Positions 33,139-46,414 of a stretch of DNA of 64,000 nt are shown here, in pieces. The first letter of the stretch is position 1, and each line of letters starts with the position of its first letter. Below the pieces are notes generated by a model that searched no databases, was not told the DNA's origin, and was given only the letters and a program-made list of their open reading frames with translations. Position numbers and translations under genes: made by a program. Where the stretch lies: contig NZ_CP020330.1 of NCBI RefSeq assembly GCF_002043005.1, positions 766,501-830,500 on the forward strand. The letters are read 5' to 3'. Source of the stretch: Martelella mediterranea DSM 17316. GTDB lineage: Bacteria; Pseudomonadota; Alphaproteobacteria; Rhizobiales; Rhizobiaceae.

Positions 33139-33227
33139 TGAGCAATAGCTTACGATGTGGGCAATTACTCACCATAATGACGCGCTCTGTCAAGTGGGCG
33201 AATGCTCATACTTTGGGCGAATGCCGC
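33139..33227. promoter_or_regulatory. four phased near-palindromic operators upstream of smoE
   Basis: Four 14-bp sites related to the palindrome TGAGCAATTGCTCA: TGAGCAATAGCTTA (33139), TGGGCAATTACTCA (33158), TGGGCGAATGCTCA (33195) and a degenerate TGGGCGAATGCCGC (33214). Starts are 19, 37 and 19 bp apart. Repeated half-sites suggest a multimeric regulator, possibly SorC-like. The regulator is not in the window. Confidence 0.6.
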
Positions 33228-33612
33228 AATATGCTTGTTTCGAAAGGGTAATTTTTCGGCATGGAAGGACGATAAGGCTGCGCGCCGAAAGCGTCAGATA
33301 CGCTGACACCTGATCGACGTGGTCAAATGCGCTGATGTTTTCCGGAACAAGCCAAGTGGCGTCCGGCTCACAAAATGTCGGTCACGACTTGCTCAACCGA
33401 GCTACTTTGTAGCCTATAGACACATCATGAAGCGGCGCGACATGAGCCTCGTGGCAACCGCTCGCGGCACATCGCCTTACGATCTGCCGCTTGGCCCCGG
33501 CCAAGGCGTTATTGGGCACGGAGCCTGTCGGGCGCGACAAACGCAATTATATCCCCGGCGCGCGGCCGGGGATGATGTCAAAACAAGAAACGGCGTATGC
33601 GCCGCCCAATCG
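33228..33612. other. intergenic region between the smo promoter and gyrB
   Basis: No convincing gene. A GC hairpin ATCCCCGGC/GCCGGGGAT at 33551-33573, 22 bp before the gyrB stop in genome order, could end gyrB transcription although it lacks a T run. The rest shows no repeat or RNA gene I recognise. Confidence 0.5.
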
Positions 33613-36519
<2,907 letters not shown>

Positions 36520-37437
36520 ATGAAACGCATTCTCACCCTGACCGGCGCATTGGCGATCGCAGCCTTCGCCGCCGTCCAGACCGCCGCGGCAGCCCCCGTG
36601 GTCGTCTCCTCCAAGATCGACACCGAGGGCGGCGTGCTCGGCAACATCATCCTCCAGACGCTTCAGGCGAACGACATCCCGACTGAAAACAAGATCCAGC
36701 TCGGCGCCACGCCGATCGTCCGTCAGGCGATCACCGAAGGCCAGATCGACATCTATCCGGAATATACCGGCAATGCCGCCTTCTTCTACAACAAGGCGGA
36801 CCTGCCCGTGTGGAAGAACGCCCAGGAAGGCTATGAGGAGGCCAAGAAGCTCGATTACGACGCCGAGAAGATCGTCTGGCTGACGCCGGCCAACGCCAAC
36901 AACACCTGGGCGATCGCGATCCGCAAGGAAATCGCTGACGACAACAATCTGACCGATCTCTCCGAACTCGGCAAATATATCGCCGACGGCGGCGACATCA
37001 AGCTCGCGGCCTCCTCGGAATTCGTGACCTCGCCGTCGGCGCTACCGGCCTTCGAAAAAGCCTACGGCTTCCACCTCGAATCCGACCAGCTGATCACCCT
37101 TTCGGGCGGCGACACGGCGGCAACCATCGCGGCGGCCGCCAAGCAGACCTCCGGCGCCAATGCCGCCATGGTCTACGGCACCGATGGCGGCATCGCGCCG
37201 TCCGGCCTGAAGGTAATGGATGACGACAAGGGCGTGCAGCCGGTCTACCTGCCGACCCCGATCATCCGCGAGGCGCGTCTTGAGGAATATCCGCAGATCG
37301 CCGAAATCCTGAAGCCGGTCTTCGAGGCGCTCGACCTTGAGACCCTGCAGGACCTCAACGGCCGCGTCCAGGTCGGCGGCGAACCGGCCGATGCCGTCGC
37401 CAAGGAGTTCCTGACGCTGAACGGGTTCGTGAAGTAA
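36520..37437 (+). CDS. osmF: osmoprotectant ABC transporter substrate-binding protein (OsmF/YehZ type)
   Basis: 305 residues. Signal peptide (MKRILTLTGALAIAAFAAVQ) cleaved near AAA-APVV, then an OpuAC/ProX-type binding domain: KIDTEGGVLGNIILQTLQAN, DIYPEYTGNAAFFYNK, VYGTDGGIAPSGLKVMDDD. Homologs bind glycine betaine or related compounds with the YehYXW permease, which follows on the same strand after a RIME-like repeat. GAGAGAGGGAACC precedes the start. Confidence 0.9.
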   Translation: MKRILTLTGALAIAAFAAVQTAAAAPVVVSSKIDTEGGVLGNIILQTLQANDIPTENKIQLGATPIVRQAITEGQIDIYPEYTGNAAFFYNKADLPVWKNAQEGYEEAKKLDYDAEKIVWLTPANANNTWAIAIRKEIADDNNLTDLSELGKYIADGGDIKLAASSEFVTSPSALPAFEKAYGFHLESDQLITLSGGDTAATIAAAAKQTSGANAAMVYGTDGGIAPSGLKVMDDDKGVQPVYLPTPIIREARLEEYPQIAEILKPVFEALDLETLQDLNGRVQVGGEPADAVAKEFLTLNGFVK

Positions 37438-37473
37438 GGTCGGAGTTTCAACCTAACCGCAAAGCCCCTCAAT

Positions 37474-37611
37474 AATCTCCCCCCTTGAGGGGGAGATGTC
37501 GCGAAAGCGACAGAGAGGGGTACAGGGCATAAGCCGCAAGCTCCGAATTCGCAAAGAGGGTTCACCCCTCTCTGCCCCTGTCGGGGCATCTCTCCCTCAA
37601 GGGGAGAGATT
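37474..37611. repeat. RIME-like intergenic repeat, subtype 1, copy C
   Basis: Same 138-bp length and hairpin order as the copy at 479-616, differing mainly in the centre (AGCTCCGAATTCGCAAAG region). It is inserted inside the osmF-yehY operon, between the binding-protein and permease genes. Confidence 0.88.
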
Positions 37612-37668
37612 GTTTGGAGCAAGATTGCCCGCTTCGGGGTAACACGACCGACAGCCAAAAGGCAGAAC

Positions 37669-38859
37669 ATGTCAGCCATCACCGAGACAGAGACGAGCGC
37701 TGCCAGAAGGCTCGACAAGCTTGGCGTCATCGTGGCCGCGATCGCGCTTATCGGCCTGTTCGCCCAGCCTTTCGCGCTGTCGCGGGCAAACCGCATCGTT
37801 TCCGCCGAGGGCGTCATGCTCTGGGCGGCGATGCCGCTGGCGCAGGCGATCGCGCTGATCGCCTTTCTGATGGCCGTGGTTGCCGTCATCCTGCTAAAAA
37901 CCCCGGTGAACCTCCGGCTGGCCGCGGCGGTGGCCGCGATTGCGGTGCTGGCGCTGATGGTCGGACGCGCCGGCTACTACCTGATGCCGGACGACAATCC
38001 CTATGCCCGCGTTTCGCCGGGCGGCGGGTTCTGGATCATGCTGTTCGCGTTTTCGATCGCGATGGCCGATGCGATCGTGCGCAAACAGCTTTCGCCGCTT
38101 GCCAGAATCATCTTTCTCCTCGCCGCGATTGCCGCGATCGGGGCGTTGCTTTGGTCGGGGGCATGGAACGAACTTTCGATCATCAAGGAATATGAAAACC
38201 GCGCCGACGCCTTCTGGCGCGAGGGCCGCATTCACGTGGCGCTCGCCTTCGGATCGCTCGCGGCGGCGACGGTTATCGGCATTCCCATCGGCATATTGTG
38301 CTTTCGAACGCCGCCCGTGCGCGCCAGCATTCTGAACGCCCTGAATGTATTGCAGACCATTCCCTCGATCGCGCTGTTCGGCCTCCTGATCGCGCCGCTG
38401 GCCTGGATCGGCCGCACCGTGCCGGGGGCCGCCGAAATCGGGATCGCCGGGATCGGCTTTGCGCCGGCGATCGTGGCGCTGTTTGCCTATTCGCTGCTGC
38501 CGGTGGTCTCCAACACGGTCGCCGGCCTCGACAGCGTGCCGCGCGATGCTCGCGACGCCGCGCGCGGCATGGGCATGACCGGCCCGCAATTGCTGTTCCA
38601 GATCGAGCTGCCGCTCGCCTTCCCGGTGATCCTCACCGGCATCCGCATCGTGCTGGTGCAGAATATCGGGCTCGCCGTGATCGCCGGGCTGATCGGCGGC
38701 GGCGGATTCGGCACCTTCGTATTCCAGGGCATCGGCCAGACCGCGACCGACCTCGTGCTGCTCGGCGCGCTGCCGGTCGTCGGCATGGCTTTTGCCGCAG
38801 CCATCATTCTCGATGCACTCGTTGAAATCAGCCAGAAGAAAAAGGTTCGTCGCCCATGA
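37669..38859 (+). CDS. yehY: osmoprotectant ABC transporter permease (YehY type)
   Basis: 396 residues: an N-terminal extension with about four membrane segments, characteristic of YehY, precedes the BPD-transport domain (LAFGSLAAATVIGIPIGILC; RDAARGMGMTGPQLLFQIELP EAA-like loop). The stop overlaps the ATPase start by 4 bp (ATGA). Confidence 0.9.
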   Translation: MSAITETETSAARRLDKLGVIVAAIALIGLFAQPFALSRANRIVSAEGVMLWAAMPLAQAIALIAFLMAVVAVILLKTPVNLRLAAAVAAIAVLALMVGRAGYYLMPDDNPYARVSPGGGFWIMLFAFSIAMADAIVRKQLSPLARIIFLLAAIAAIGALLWSGAWNELSIIKEYENRADAFWREGRIHVALAFGSLAAATVIGIPIGILCFRTPPVRASILNALNVLQTIPSIALFGLLIAPLAWIGRTVPGAAEIGIAGIGFAPAIVALFAYSLLPVVSNTVAGLDSVPRDARDAARGMGMTGPQLLFQIELPLAFPVILTGIRIVLVQNIGLAVIAGLIGGGGFGTFVFQGIGQTATDLVLLGALPVVGMAFAAAIILDALVEISQKKKVRRP

Positions 38860-39794
38860 TCGAGATCGATGGCATCACCAAGGTCTATGGCAAGGCGCGG
38901 GCCGTGGACAATGTCTCGCTCACCGTGGAGCGCGGCGAACTCGCGGCCATCGTTGGGACCTCCGGCTCCGGCAAGACCACGCTGATGCGGATGATCAACC
39001 GGCTCGTGGAGCCCACCTCCGGCACGATCCGCATCGACGGGCGCGACAACCGCGACCTGCCGGCCTATGAGCTCAGGCGCGGCATCGGCTATGCGATCCA
39101 GGGCCACGGCCTGTTTCCGCATCGCACGGTCGCCGAAAACATCGCCACCGTGCCGAAACTTCTCGGCTGGGACCGCAAGAAGCGCGACGACCGCGTCGAC
39201 GAGCTGCTGACCCTCTTCAACCTCGAGCCCGAACTTTATCGCGACCGCATGCCGCAGGAGCTTTCCGGCGGCCAGAAGCAGCGCATTGGCGTGGCCCGCG
39301 CGCTTGCCGCGGAACCGGCGCTGTTGCTGATGGACGAGCCCTTCGGCGCGCTCGACCCGATTATCCGCGCCAAGGCGCAGGAAGACCTGCTCAAGATCCA
39401 GCGGCAGTTCTCGACCACCGTGGTGCTGGTCACCCACGACATGGACGAGGCGATCCTGCTCGGCCACCGGATCGGCGTGATGCATGAGGGCAAGCTGCTG
39501 CAATATGCGCCGCCCGCCGAAATCATTGCCCATCCGGCCTCCGACTTCGTCAATGAACTGCTCGGCACCGGCGACAAGGCGTTCCGCATGCTGTCGCTGA
39601 CGGCGGCGTCGAAAATGGTGGAGGAAGGCCCCGCCGAGGGACCGCCCATCGCCGATACCGCGAGCCTCAGGGATGCGCTGGCGCAGATCCTCTGGACCGG
39701 ACGCGATGCCGTGCCGGTGGCGCGCGACGGCGTCATCATCGGCCGCATCACCCGCGAAAGACTGTTGCAGCGGGCGGAAGGTCCGGCTTCATGA
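38856..39794 (+). CDS. yehX: osmoprotectant ABC transporter ATP-binding protein (YehX type)
   Basis: 312 residues: Walker A GTSGSGKTT, Q-loop YAIQGHGLFPH, signature LSGGQKQRIGVARAL, Walker B LLLMDEPFGALDP, and a C-terminal CBS-like segment (DAVPVARDGVIIGRITRERL) that in the ProV/OpuA group may sense ionic strength. Overlaps both neighbours by 4 bp. Confidence 0.93.
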   Translation: MIEIDGITKVYGKARAVDNVSLTVERGELAAIVGTSGSGKTTLMRMINRLVEPTSGTIRIDGRDNRDLPAYELRRGIGYAIQGHGLFPHRTVAENIATVPKLLGWDRKKRDDRVDELLTLFNLEPELYRDRMPQELSGGQKQRIGVARALAAEPALLLMDEPFGALDPIIRAKAQEDLLKIQRQFSTTVVLVTHDMDEAILLGHRIGVMHEGKLLQYAPPAEIIAHPASDFVNELLGTGDKAFRMLSLTAASKMVEEGPAEGPPIADTASLRDALAQILWTGRDAVPVARDGVIIGRITRERLLQRAEGPAS

Positions 39795-40531
39795 AGCTTG
39801 CAATGCTCACAAGGCTGGCGCTTCTGGCGCTGCTCGTGGCCTTCATCGTCACGCCCGAGACCTTCGCGCCGGTGTTCGAGCCGTTCACGCAGAACAACGC
39901 GCCTGCGATCTACACCCAGTCAAGCATATTGTCGCTGACGCTCAGCCACCTTGCGCTTGTGGGGCTGGCGACGCTCGCCGCAACGCTGTTTTCGGTCAGC
40001 CTCGCGATCATCGTCACCCGGCCCTTCGGCGTCGAATTCCTGCCGCTGTCGCGCTCGATCGCCAATATCGGCCAGACCTTTCCGCCGGTCGCCGTGCTGG
40101 CGCTGGCCGTGCCGATCTTCGGCTTCGGACCGATCCCGACGCTGATCGCGCTGTTTCTCTACGGGTTGCTGCCGATCTTCGAGAACGCGCTGACGGGGCT
40201 GACCAACCTGCCGGGCAATGTCTCGGAGGCCGCGCGCGGCGCGGGCATGACGGGATGGCAGCGGCTGGCCCAGGTGGAATTTCCGCTGGCCTTCCCCGTC
40301 ATCCTCGCCGGCATAAGGCTTTCGGTGGTGATCTCGCTGGCGACAGCCACGATCGGCTCGACGGTGGCGGCCAAGACACTGGGCGAGGTCATCATCGCCG
40401 GGCTGTTGTCCAACAACACCGCCTTCGTGCTGCAGGGCGGCCTCGTGGTCGGCGTGCTGGCGCTTCTGATCCATGACGGGCTGGTCATGGTCGAACGCGC
40501 CATGGCACGGCGCACCGGAAGGCTGGCATAA
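39791..40531 (+). CDS. yehW: osmoprotectant ABC transporter permease (YehW type)
   Basis: 246 residues, shorter second permease with about six membrane segments, the motif SRSIANIGQTFPPVAVLALA and the EAA-like loop SEAARGAGMTGWQRLAQVEFP. Completes the osmF-yehYXW importer; a final terminator is not obvious. Confidence 0.92.
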   Translation: MKLAMLTRLALLALLVAFIVTPETFAPVFEPFTQNNAPAIYTQSSILSLTLSHLALVGLATLAATLFSVSLAIIVTRPFGVEFLPLSRSIANIGQTFPPVAVLALAVPIFGFGPIPTLIALFLYGLLPIFENALTGLTNLPGNVSEAARGAGMTGWQRLAQVEFPLAFPVILAGIRLSVVISLATATIGSTVAAKTLGEVIIAGLLSNNTAFVLQGGLVVGVLALLIHDGLVMVERAMARRTGRLA

Positions 40532-40562
40532 AGGAATAGAATCCTACGCCGCCCTCACCGCT

Positions 40563-41339
40563 TCAGGACTTCGCGTCCTCGAACCGCTGCCAGATGCCGT
40601 CCAGCGCCCTCGACAGCGCACGATAAGCCCCATCTTCCTTCAGATGCGCCAGCACCTGTTCATTGGTGCCGCCGCGGGTGGCGGATTCCTTTGTGAGATC
40701 GCCAAAGGAGTGCTCCGGTGCGTTTTTCGCGGTGGCGGCAAGGGCGTAGAACACCGCGCCGGAAAATTCCCGGGCCTTGTCGGCCGGCACGTTTTTCGCC
40801 GCCAGCCAGTCGGCGATCGTCTCGTAATAGGCGAACGCACCGGCAAGGGTGGCGGTGGCGACGCAGAGCGCCTGGTATTCCCCGGCGGTTTCGACCGCGA
40901 CCGGCGTGCCGAGCGGCTCGAACAGGTCGACCACCTCCCGATGCGGCGGATGGATCGGCGTCGGGCCGCCATGAAAGGCGACGGCGGGCAGCGGCGTGAC
41001 CAGCGTGACCTTCTGCGCCGGCGTCGTCAGCTTTTCGATCTGCTCCACGCCATAGGTCGCCATGAACGAGACGACATGATGCGCGGGGCCGAATTTCAGG
41101 CCTTCGAGAATACCCACGGCATCCTGCGGGCGCAGCGCCAGGCAGACCATCTCCGCCCCGTCGATGACATCCTGATTGCTGCCCGCGACCGCGACGTTTT
41201 CGAACCTGTCTGCAAGGTCGCGCGCGATCGCCTCATTGCGCGGCGAAACGAGGATCGCGGGCTTTTCGCCCTCGACCGTGGAAAGGCCGGTGACCACGGC
41301 CCGGGTGATTTCGCCGGTTCCGATAAATCCGATCGTCAT
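40563..41339 (-). CDS. pyrroline-5-carboxylate reductase-like oxidoreductase
   Basis: 258 residues. N-terminal NAD(P)-binding motif GFIGTGEITRAVVTGL, VCLALRPQDA and the C-terminal dimerisation domain with a diverged family signature (KESATRGGTNEQVLAHL). ProC catalyses the last step of proline synthesis; this sequence is more diverged and could be a paralogue acting on a related imine. AGGAG precedes ATG 41339. Faces the yehW gene. Confidence 0.8.
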   Translation of the reverse strand: MTIGFIGTGEITRAVVTGLSTVEGEKPAILVSPRNEAIARDLADRFENVAVAGSNQDVIDGAEMVCLALRPQDAVGILEGLKFGPAHHVVSFMATYGVEQIEKLTTPAQKVTLVTPLPAVAFHGGPTPIHPPHREVVDLFEPLGTPVAVETAGEYQALCVATATLAGAFAYYETIADWLAAKNVPADKAREFSGAVFYALAATAKNAPEHSFGDLTKESATRGGTNEQVLAHLKEDGAYRALSRALDGIWQRFEDAKS

Positions 41340-41470
41340 GGCGGTCTCCTTTGCTGTTTGGCGCGCACCATAAGAACTACGCACCGGTTTGGAAACGGCG
41401 GAGCGAAAAAAGAAAGCCGCCGGGGGTCGCCGGCGGCTCAATCTCTTGCGAAGTTCTCTCACCCGGTCCC

Positions 41471-41570
41471 GTCATGCCGGCCTTGAGCCGGTATCCAGGC
41501 CTGCATTGCAATACATTGGCGACAGATAGGCGTCTCACCGCCCTGGACCCCGGATCAAGCCCGGGGTGAC
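41471..41570. repeat. second palindromic intergenic repeat family, copy 2
   Basis: 100-bp element with arms GTCATGCCGGCCTTGAGCCG and CCGGATCAAGCCCGGGGTGAC-type end around an unrelated centre; relative of the element at 6816-6927. Located between the proC-like gene start and the FMN reductase stop. Confidence 0.7.
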
Positions 41571-41588
41571 GGAGAATTATAGGGCCTT

Positions 41589-42164
41589 TCAAGCGGCGCG
41601 CGCCGTCTTCAGCGCATTGGTCCACCAGACGAGGTCATCGGTCATCGCCTTGGCGCCATCGATCAGATAGGGGAAATCGGCCATGGTCTTGCCTTCACGC
41701 AGGATGCCGAGCAGTTCCGTCATGCCGATATGGACATTGTATTTGAGCGAGGCGACCTGAAGCTCCGCCAGGATCAGGCGAAGCTGCTCGACGGCGCGCG
41801 CGCCGCCCGTGCCGCCATAGGCGAGGAAGGTGGCGGGCTTGCGGTTGAATTCCTTATAGGCGTAGTCGAGCGCATTCTTCAAAACGCCGGTGATGCTGTG
41901 GTTATATTCGGCGACCGTGAAGACGAAGCCGTCAAGGCTTTCGAGCTTCTCGCCCCAGCGGCGGGCGACGTCGTTTTCCGGCGGCACCCAGGCCGGCGAC
42001 ATCTTTTCCTCGAAGAACGGCATCGGATAGTCGCGCAGGTCGACCACCTCGAAATCAGCGTCGTCGCGGTCCTTGACGATGTCGAGATACCAGTTGAGCG
42101 GATGGTCGGCGAACCGCCCCTCGCGGGTGCTGCCGACGATGATGCCGATCTTGGGTCTGGTCAC
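41589..42164 (-). CDS. NADPH-dependent FMN reductase family protein
   Basis: 191-residue flavodoxin-like reductase: phosphate loop GIIVGSTREGRFAD, FVFTVAEYNHSITGVLKNALDY and YGGTGGARAVEQLR. Homologs reduce quinones, azo compounds or chromate. The GTG at 42164 is supported by AAGGAG eight bases upstream. A 27-bp element shared with the promoter of the adjacent HxlR gene lies just upstream, so it is probably regulated by HxlR. Confidence 0.9.
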   Translation of the reverse strand: MTRPKIGIIVGSTREGRFADHPLNWYLDIVKDRDDADFEVVDLRDYPMPFFEEKMSPAWVPPENDVARRWGEKLESLDGFVFTVAEYNHSITGVLKNALDYAYKEFNRKPATFLAYGGTGGARAVEQLRLILAELQVASLKYNVHIGMTELLGILREGKTMADFPYLIDGAKAMTDDLVWWTNALKTARAA

Positions 42165-42185
42165 GGGAAACTCCTTGGTTATGAA

Positions 42186-42212
42186 CAGTAACCAGCGAGT
42201 TAAACGTAACCG
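42186..42212 (-). promoter_or_regulatory. HxlR-type operator upstream of the FMN reductase gene
   Basis: Read on the minus strand: CGGTTACGTT, 8 bp, then GGTTACTG shifted by one T. Two GGTTAC half-sites lie in direct orientation 18 bp apart, the same layout as at 42644-42670. It lies 22 bp from the GTG start. Confidence 0.6.
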
Positions 42213-42254
42213 ACCATGCCCGCAAGACGGCACTTTTTCATGCCTCGCTTACCT

Positions 42255-42632
42255 TCAGGTAACCGCCTTGTCTTTGGCCAGGTCGAAGGCGATCTGCGAT
42301 TGATAGATGTCCCTGGCATTGTCCTTCGTCCACTCGAACAGGGGCACCATCGCCTGCTGCAGCCCGAGCCCACGCTCCGACAGTTCATATTCGACGCGCG
42401 GCGGAATGGTCGGGTAGACGGTGCGGATGACCAGGCCATCGCGCTCCAGATGCCGCAGCGTGACAGTCAGCATCCGCTGCGAGATGCCGCCGATGGCGCG
42501 GTGCAGTTCCTTGAACCGGATCGGCTCGCCCTGCTCCAGAACGCGCATCACCAGGATGGTCCACTTGTCGCCGATCCGCGACAGCAGGTTACTGATCGGA
42601 CGGCAGTCCTCGGGCAGATGATCGGGATGCAT
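42255..42632 (-). CDS. HxlR-family transcriptional regulator
   Basis: 125-residue winged-helix protein: ISNLLSRIGDKWTILVMRVL, FKELHRAIGGISQRMLTVTLR and the wing VYPTIPPRVEYELSERGLGL. HxlR proteins respond to aldehydes, quinones or oxidants. Transcribed in the same direction as the FMN reductase downstream (90-bp gap) with matching operator elements before each gene, suggesting autoregulation plus control of the reductase. Confidence 0.93.
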   Translation of the reverse strand: MHPDHLPEDCRPISNLLSRIGDKWTILVMRVLEQGEPIRFKELHRAIGGISQRMLTVTLRHLERDGLVIRTVYPTIPPRVEYELSERGLGLQQAMVPLFEWTKDNARDIYQSQIAFDLAKDKAVT

Positions 42633-42643
42633 GGCGGGCGCTC

Positions 42644-42670
42644 CGGTTACGTTCGGTGCGCAGGTTACCG
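42644..42670 (+). promoter_or_regulatory. HxlR-type operator upstream of the hxlR-type gene
   Basis: CGGTTACGTT, 8 bp, then AGGTTACCG: the twin of the element upstream of the FMN reductase (reverse strand), same spacing. Located 12 bp upstream of the regulator's start codon. Confidence 0.6.
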
Positions 42671-42894
42671 GAATGCGGGGCGGAGTTCAAATTCCGGGGC
42701 ACAATCGGGCTGCAGGAACTTCCGACAGTCTCCGCCCGCGCCTGTCGAAAAACCCATCCAAAACAATCTCTCCCCTTGAGGGAGAGATGCCCCGACAGGG
42801 GCAGAGAGGGGTGAACCCTCTCCGAGAGCATGGAATATGCGGCTTACGCCCTTTACCCCTCTCTGTCGCTTTCGCGACATCTCCCCCCTTGAGG

Positions 42895-44060
42895 CAGGGC
42901 TATCGCATATGAGCGATCATTGAGATTAGGAAGGTATCGTCCCATCCGGCTTTTTTCATTTTGCGCCGGATGGACGCCTTGTCCGGGTGGTGTCGGATGA
43001 TGTTGAGAGCGAGCTTGCGAAGGATCGAGAGGTTCCGGGGCCCGTGATCCTTTCGGTTTCTGGCGGCGTCTTCGCAGAAGGCGACGTCGAGCACCCAGTG
43101 CAGTTGGTTCTCGATCGTCCAGTGCGCTCTGGCGATGTCCAGAAAGGCGGTAGCGCTGACTGACCTGGACAGCAGGAAATGTCGGATGTGACGCGTTTGC
43201 CGGCCATCGGGCTCCACCCGGATGCTTTCAAGCCGTGCGATCGCCTTGACGCCGGGAAAATCCATTCCTTCCGCCTTGACGATGACGGCGCGTCGGGTTT
43301 CGGTTCTGTCATGGGCCTTGCCATCGGCCTTTTCGGCTCTGTCGGGGTTGCTTTCCTTTTCAAGCAGGGCGATCGCCCGGTTGAGAAGGCCCGGTTGGTT
43401 GCCCTTGAGTGCAAGCGCATAGTCGGCGCCGGTCTTGAGAATGGCAGAGGCTGTGTCTGCCCTGCAATGCAGCGCGTCAGCCGTGACGATGCAGCCATCC
43501 AGCGACAAGCATGAAAGAGCTTGCAGAACGCCTTTGACTTCACTGCGGCCCGGCGCGAGCTGCTGGCCGATGACCATGCGCTGGTCGGCGGCCCAGATGT
43601 TGACCAGATGCAGGGGCGAGGCCTTGTCGCCGCGTTTGTAGGCCCCGCGCACGGCCTTGCCGTCGATGGCGATGACGCCGCTGATGGATTTTGCGAAAGC
43701 CTGCGCGAAGCGTGCAAAGACCGTTTCGAAAGCCTCAGGGTCGATATGTCTGAAAACATTCGAGAAAACGTCGTGACTGGGAGTGCCGTAAGGCAGAGGC
43801 ACGATCTCCTTCAAAAGCTTGTGCTTGGAGACGCCAAAGTCGGCCATGTCCTGACAGGTTTCGGCCCCGCACAGCACCGCGGCCAAGGCAATGAACAAAA
43901 CGCTGTTCAGCGAATAGCGGACATTGGCCGCCCGAGGGTCCGGAACCGACCCGAAAAGAGACGCAAATCCGTCCATCCAACCCTCCACAACAGAAAGGCT
44001 GAAGATGAATCGATTTGCGTCAAATATTCAATAGCTTAAAAGCCATACGCGATTCCCCTG
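42895..44060. mobile_element. ISAs1-family insertion sequence, 1166 bp, intact
   Basis: Terminal inverted repeats CAGGGCTATCGCATATG (left) and, on the other strand, CAGGGGAATCGCGTATG (right), 14 of 17 identical, starting CAGGG as in the family. One full-length transposase fills it. Flanks CCCTTGAGG and CCCTCAAGG are only 7/9 alike, an imperfect target duplication inside a palindromic repeat. Confidence 0.9.
42900..43988 (-). CDS. ISAs1-family transposase
   Basis: 362-residue DDE transposase. N-terminal SLFGSVPDPRAANVRYSLNS is the family's DUF4338-like start; catalytic residues are likely Asp109 (VIAIDGKAVRG), Asp171 (VTADALHC) and Glu293 (WTIENQLHWVLDVAF). No frameshift or stop, so potentially active. 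The stop codon lies 5 bp inside the left IS end. A start at 43973 (MDGF) is also possible. Confidence 0.93.
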   Translation of the reverse strand: MEGWMDGFASLFGSVPDPRAANVRYSLNSVLFIALAAVLCGAETCQDMADFGVSKHKLLKEIVPLPYGTPSHDVFSNVFRHIDPEAFETVFARFAQAFAKSISGVIAIDGKAVRGAYKRGDKASPLHLVNIWAADQRMVIGQQLAPGRSEVKGVLQALSCLSLDGCIVTADALHCRADTASAILKTGADYALALKGNQPGLLNRAIALLEKESNPDRAEKADGKAHDRTETRRAVIVKAEGMDFPGVKAIARLESIRVEPDGRQTRHIRHFLLSRSVSATAFLDIARAHWTIENQLHWVLDVAFCEDAARNRKDHGPRNLSILRKLALNIIRHHPDKASIRRKMKKAGWDDTFLISMIAHMR

Positions 44061-44152
44061 CCCTCAAGGGGGGAGATTAGGGGTTGATACGCCCAATTCA
44101 AATGCGGTTGGACAGGGGTACCCACAAAGGATCAGCCCCGTTCCTACCTACC

Positions 44153-46111
<1,959 letters not shown>

Positions 46112-46168
46112 CGTTTCCTCCTAACGGCAATTCCACGAGAACCGCTTAACCGGGCGGAATTGCGACAC

Positions 46169-46243
46169 AATCAATAGATGGAGCGTTTTCGCCTTTCACG
46201 GAAAGGCGGAAAGGCTCAAAAAACCGGGGCTCCTCCATTGATT
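46169..46243. promoter_or_regulatory. nested palindrome in the acs/trcR divergent region
   Basis: Outer arms AATCAATAGATGGAGC (46169-46184) and GCTCCTCCATTGATT (46229-46243) pair at 14 of 15 positions; between them lies the perfect hairpin CGCCTTTC-ACG-GAAAGGCG. It sits 58 bp upstream of acs and could form in DNA or in the acs leader RNA. The rest of the 46112-46414 gap shows no gene. Confidence 0.5.
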
Positions 46244-46414
46244 CCCATTCATACAGCCTGATTGGACGAGTTCAATAAGACATTGGTCAATTCCCGCCGG
46301 ATCAATTGCAATTGCGACATTTTGCCTTTATATGAACGCCCATGATTTCCCGGAAATAGTGGCAAACACCCACGGACCGCGACACCGGCGCGGACGATAG
46401 AAGGACTATATCCA

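Larger units (their letters stand above)
42765..44078. repeat. RIME-like intergenic repeat, subtype 1, copy D, split by an insertion sequence
   Basis: Inverted orientation relative to copies A and C. Left part 42765-42894 carries both inner hairpins; the right outer arm continues at 44061-44078 (CCCTCAAGGGGGGAGATT). Without the IS and a 9-10 bp target duplication the length returns to about 138 bp, matching the intact copies. Confidence 0.85.
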
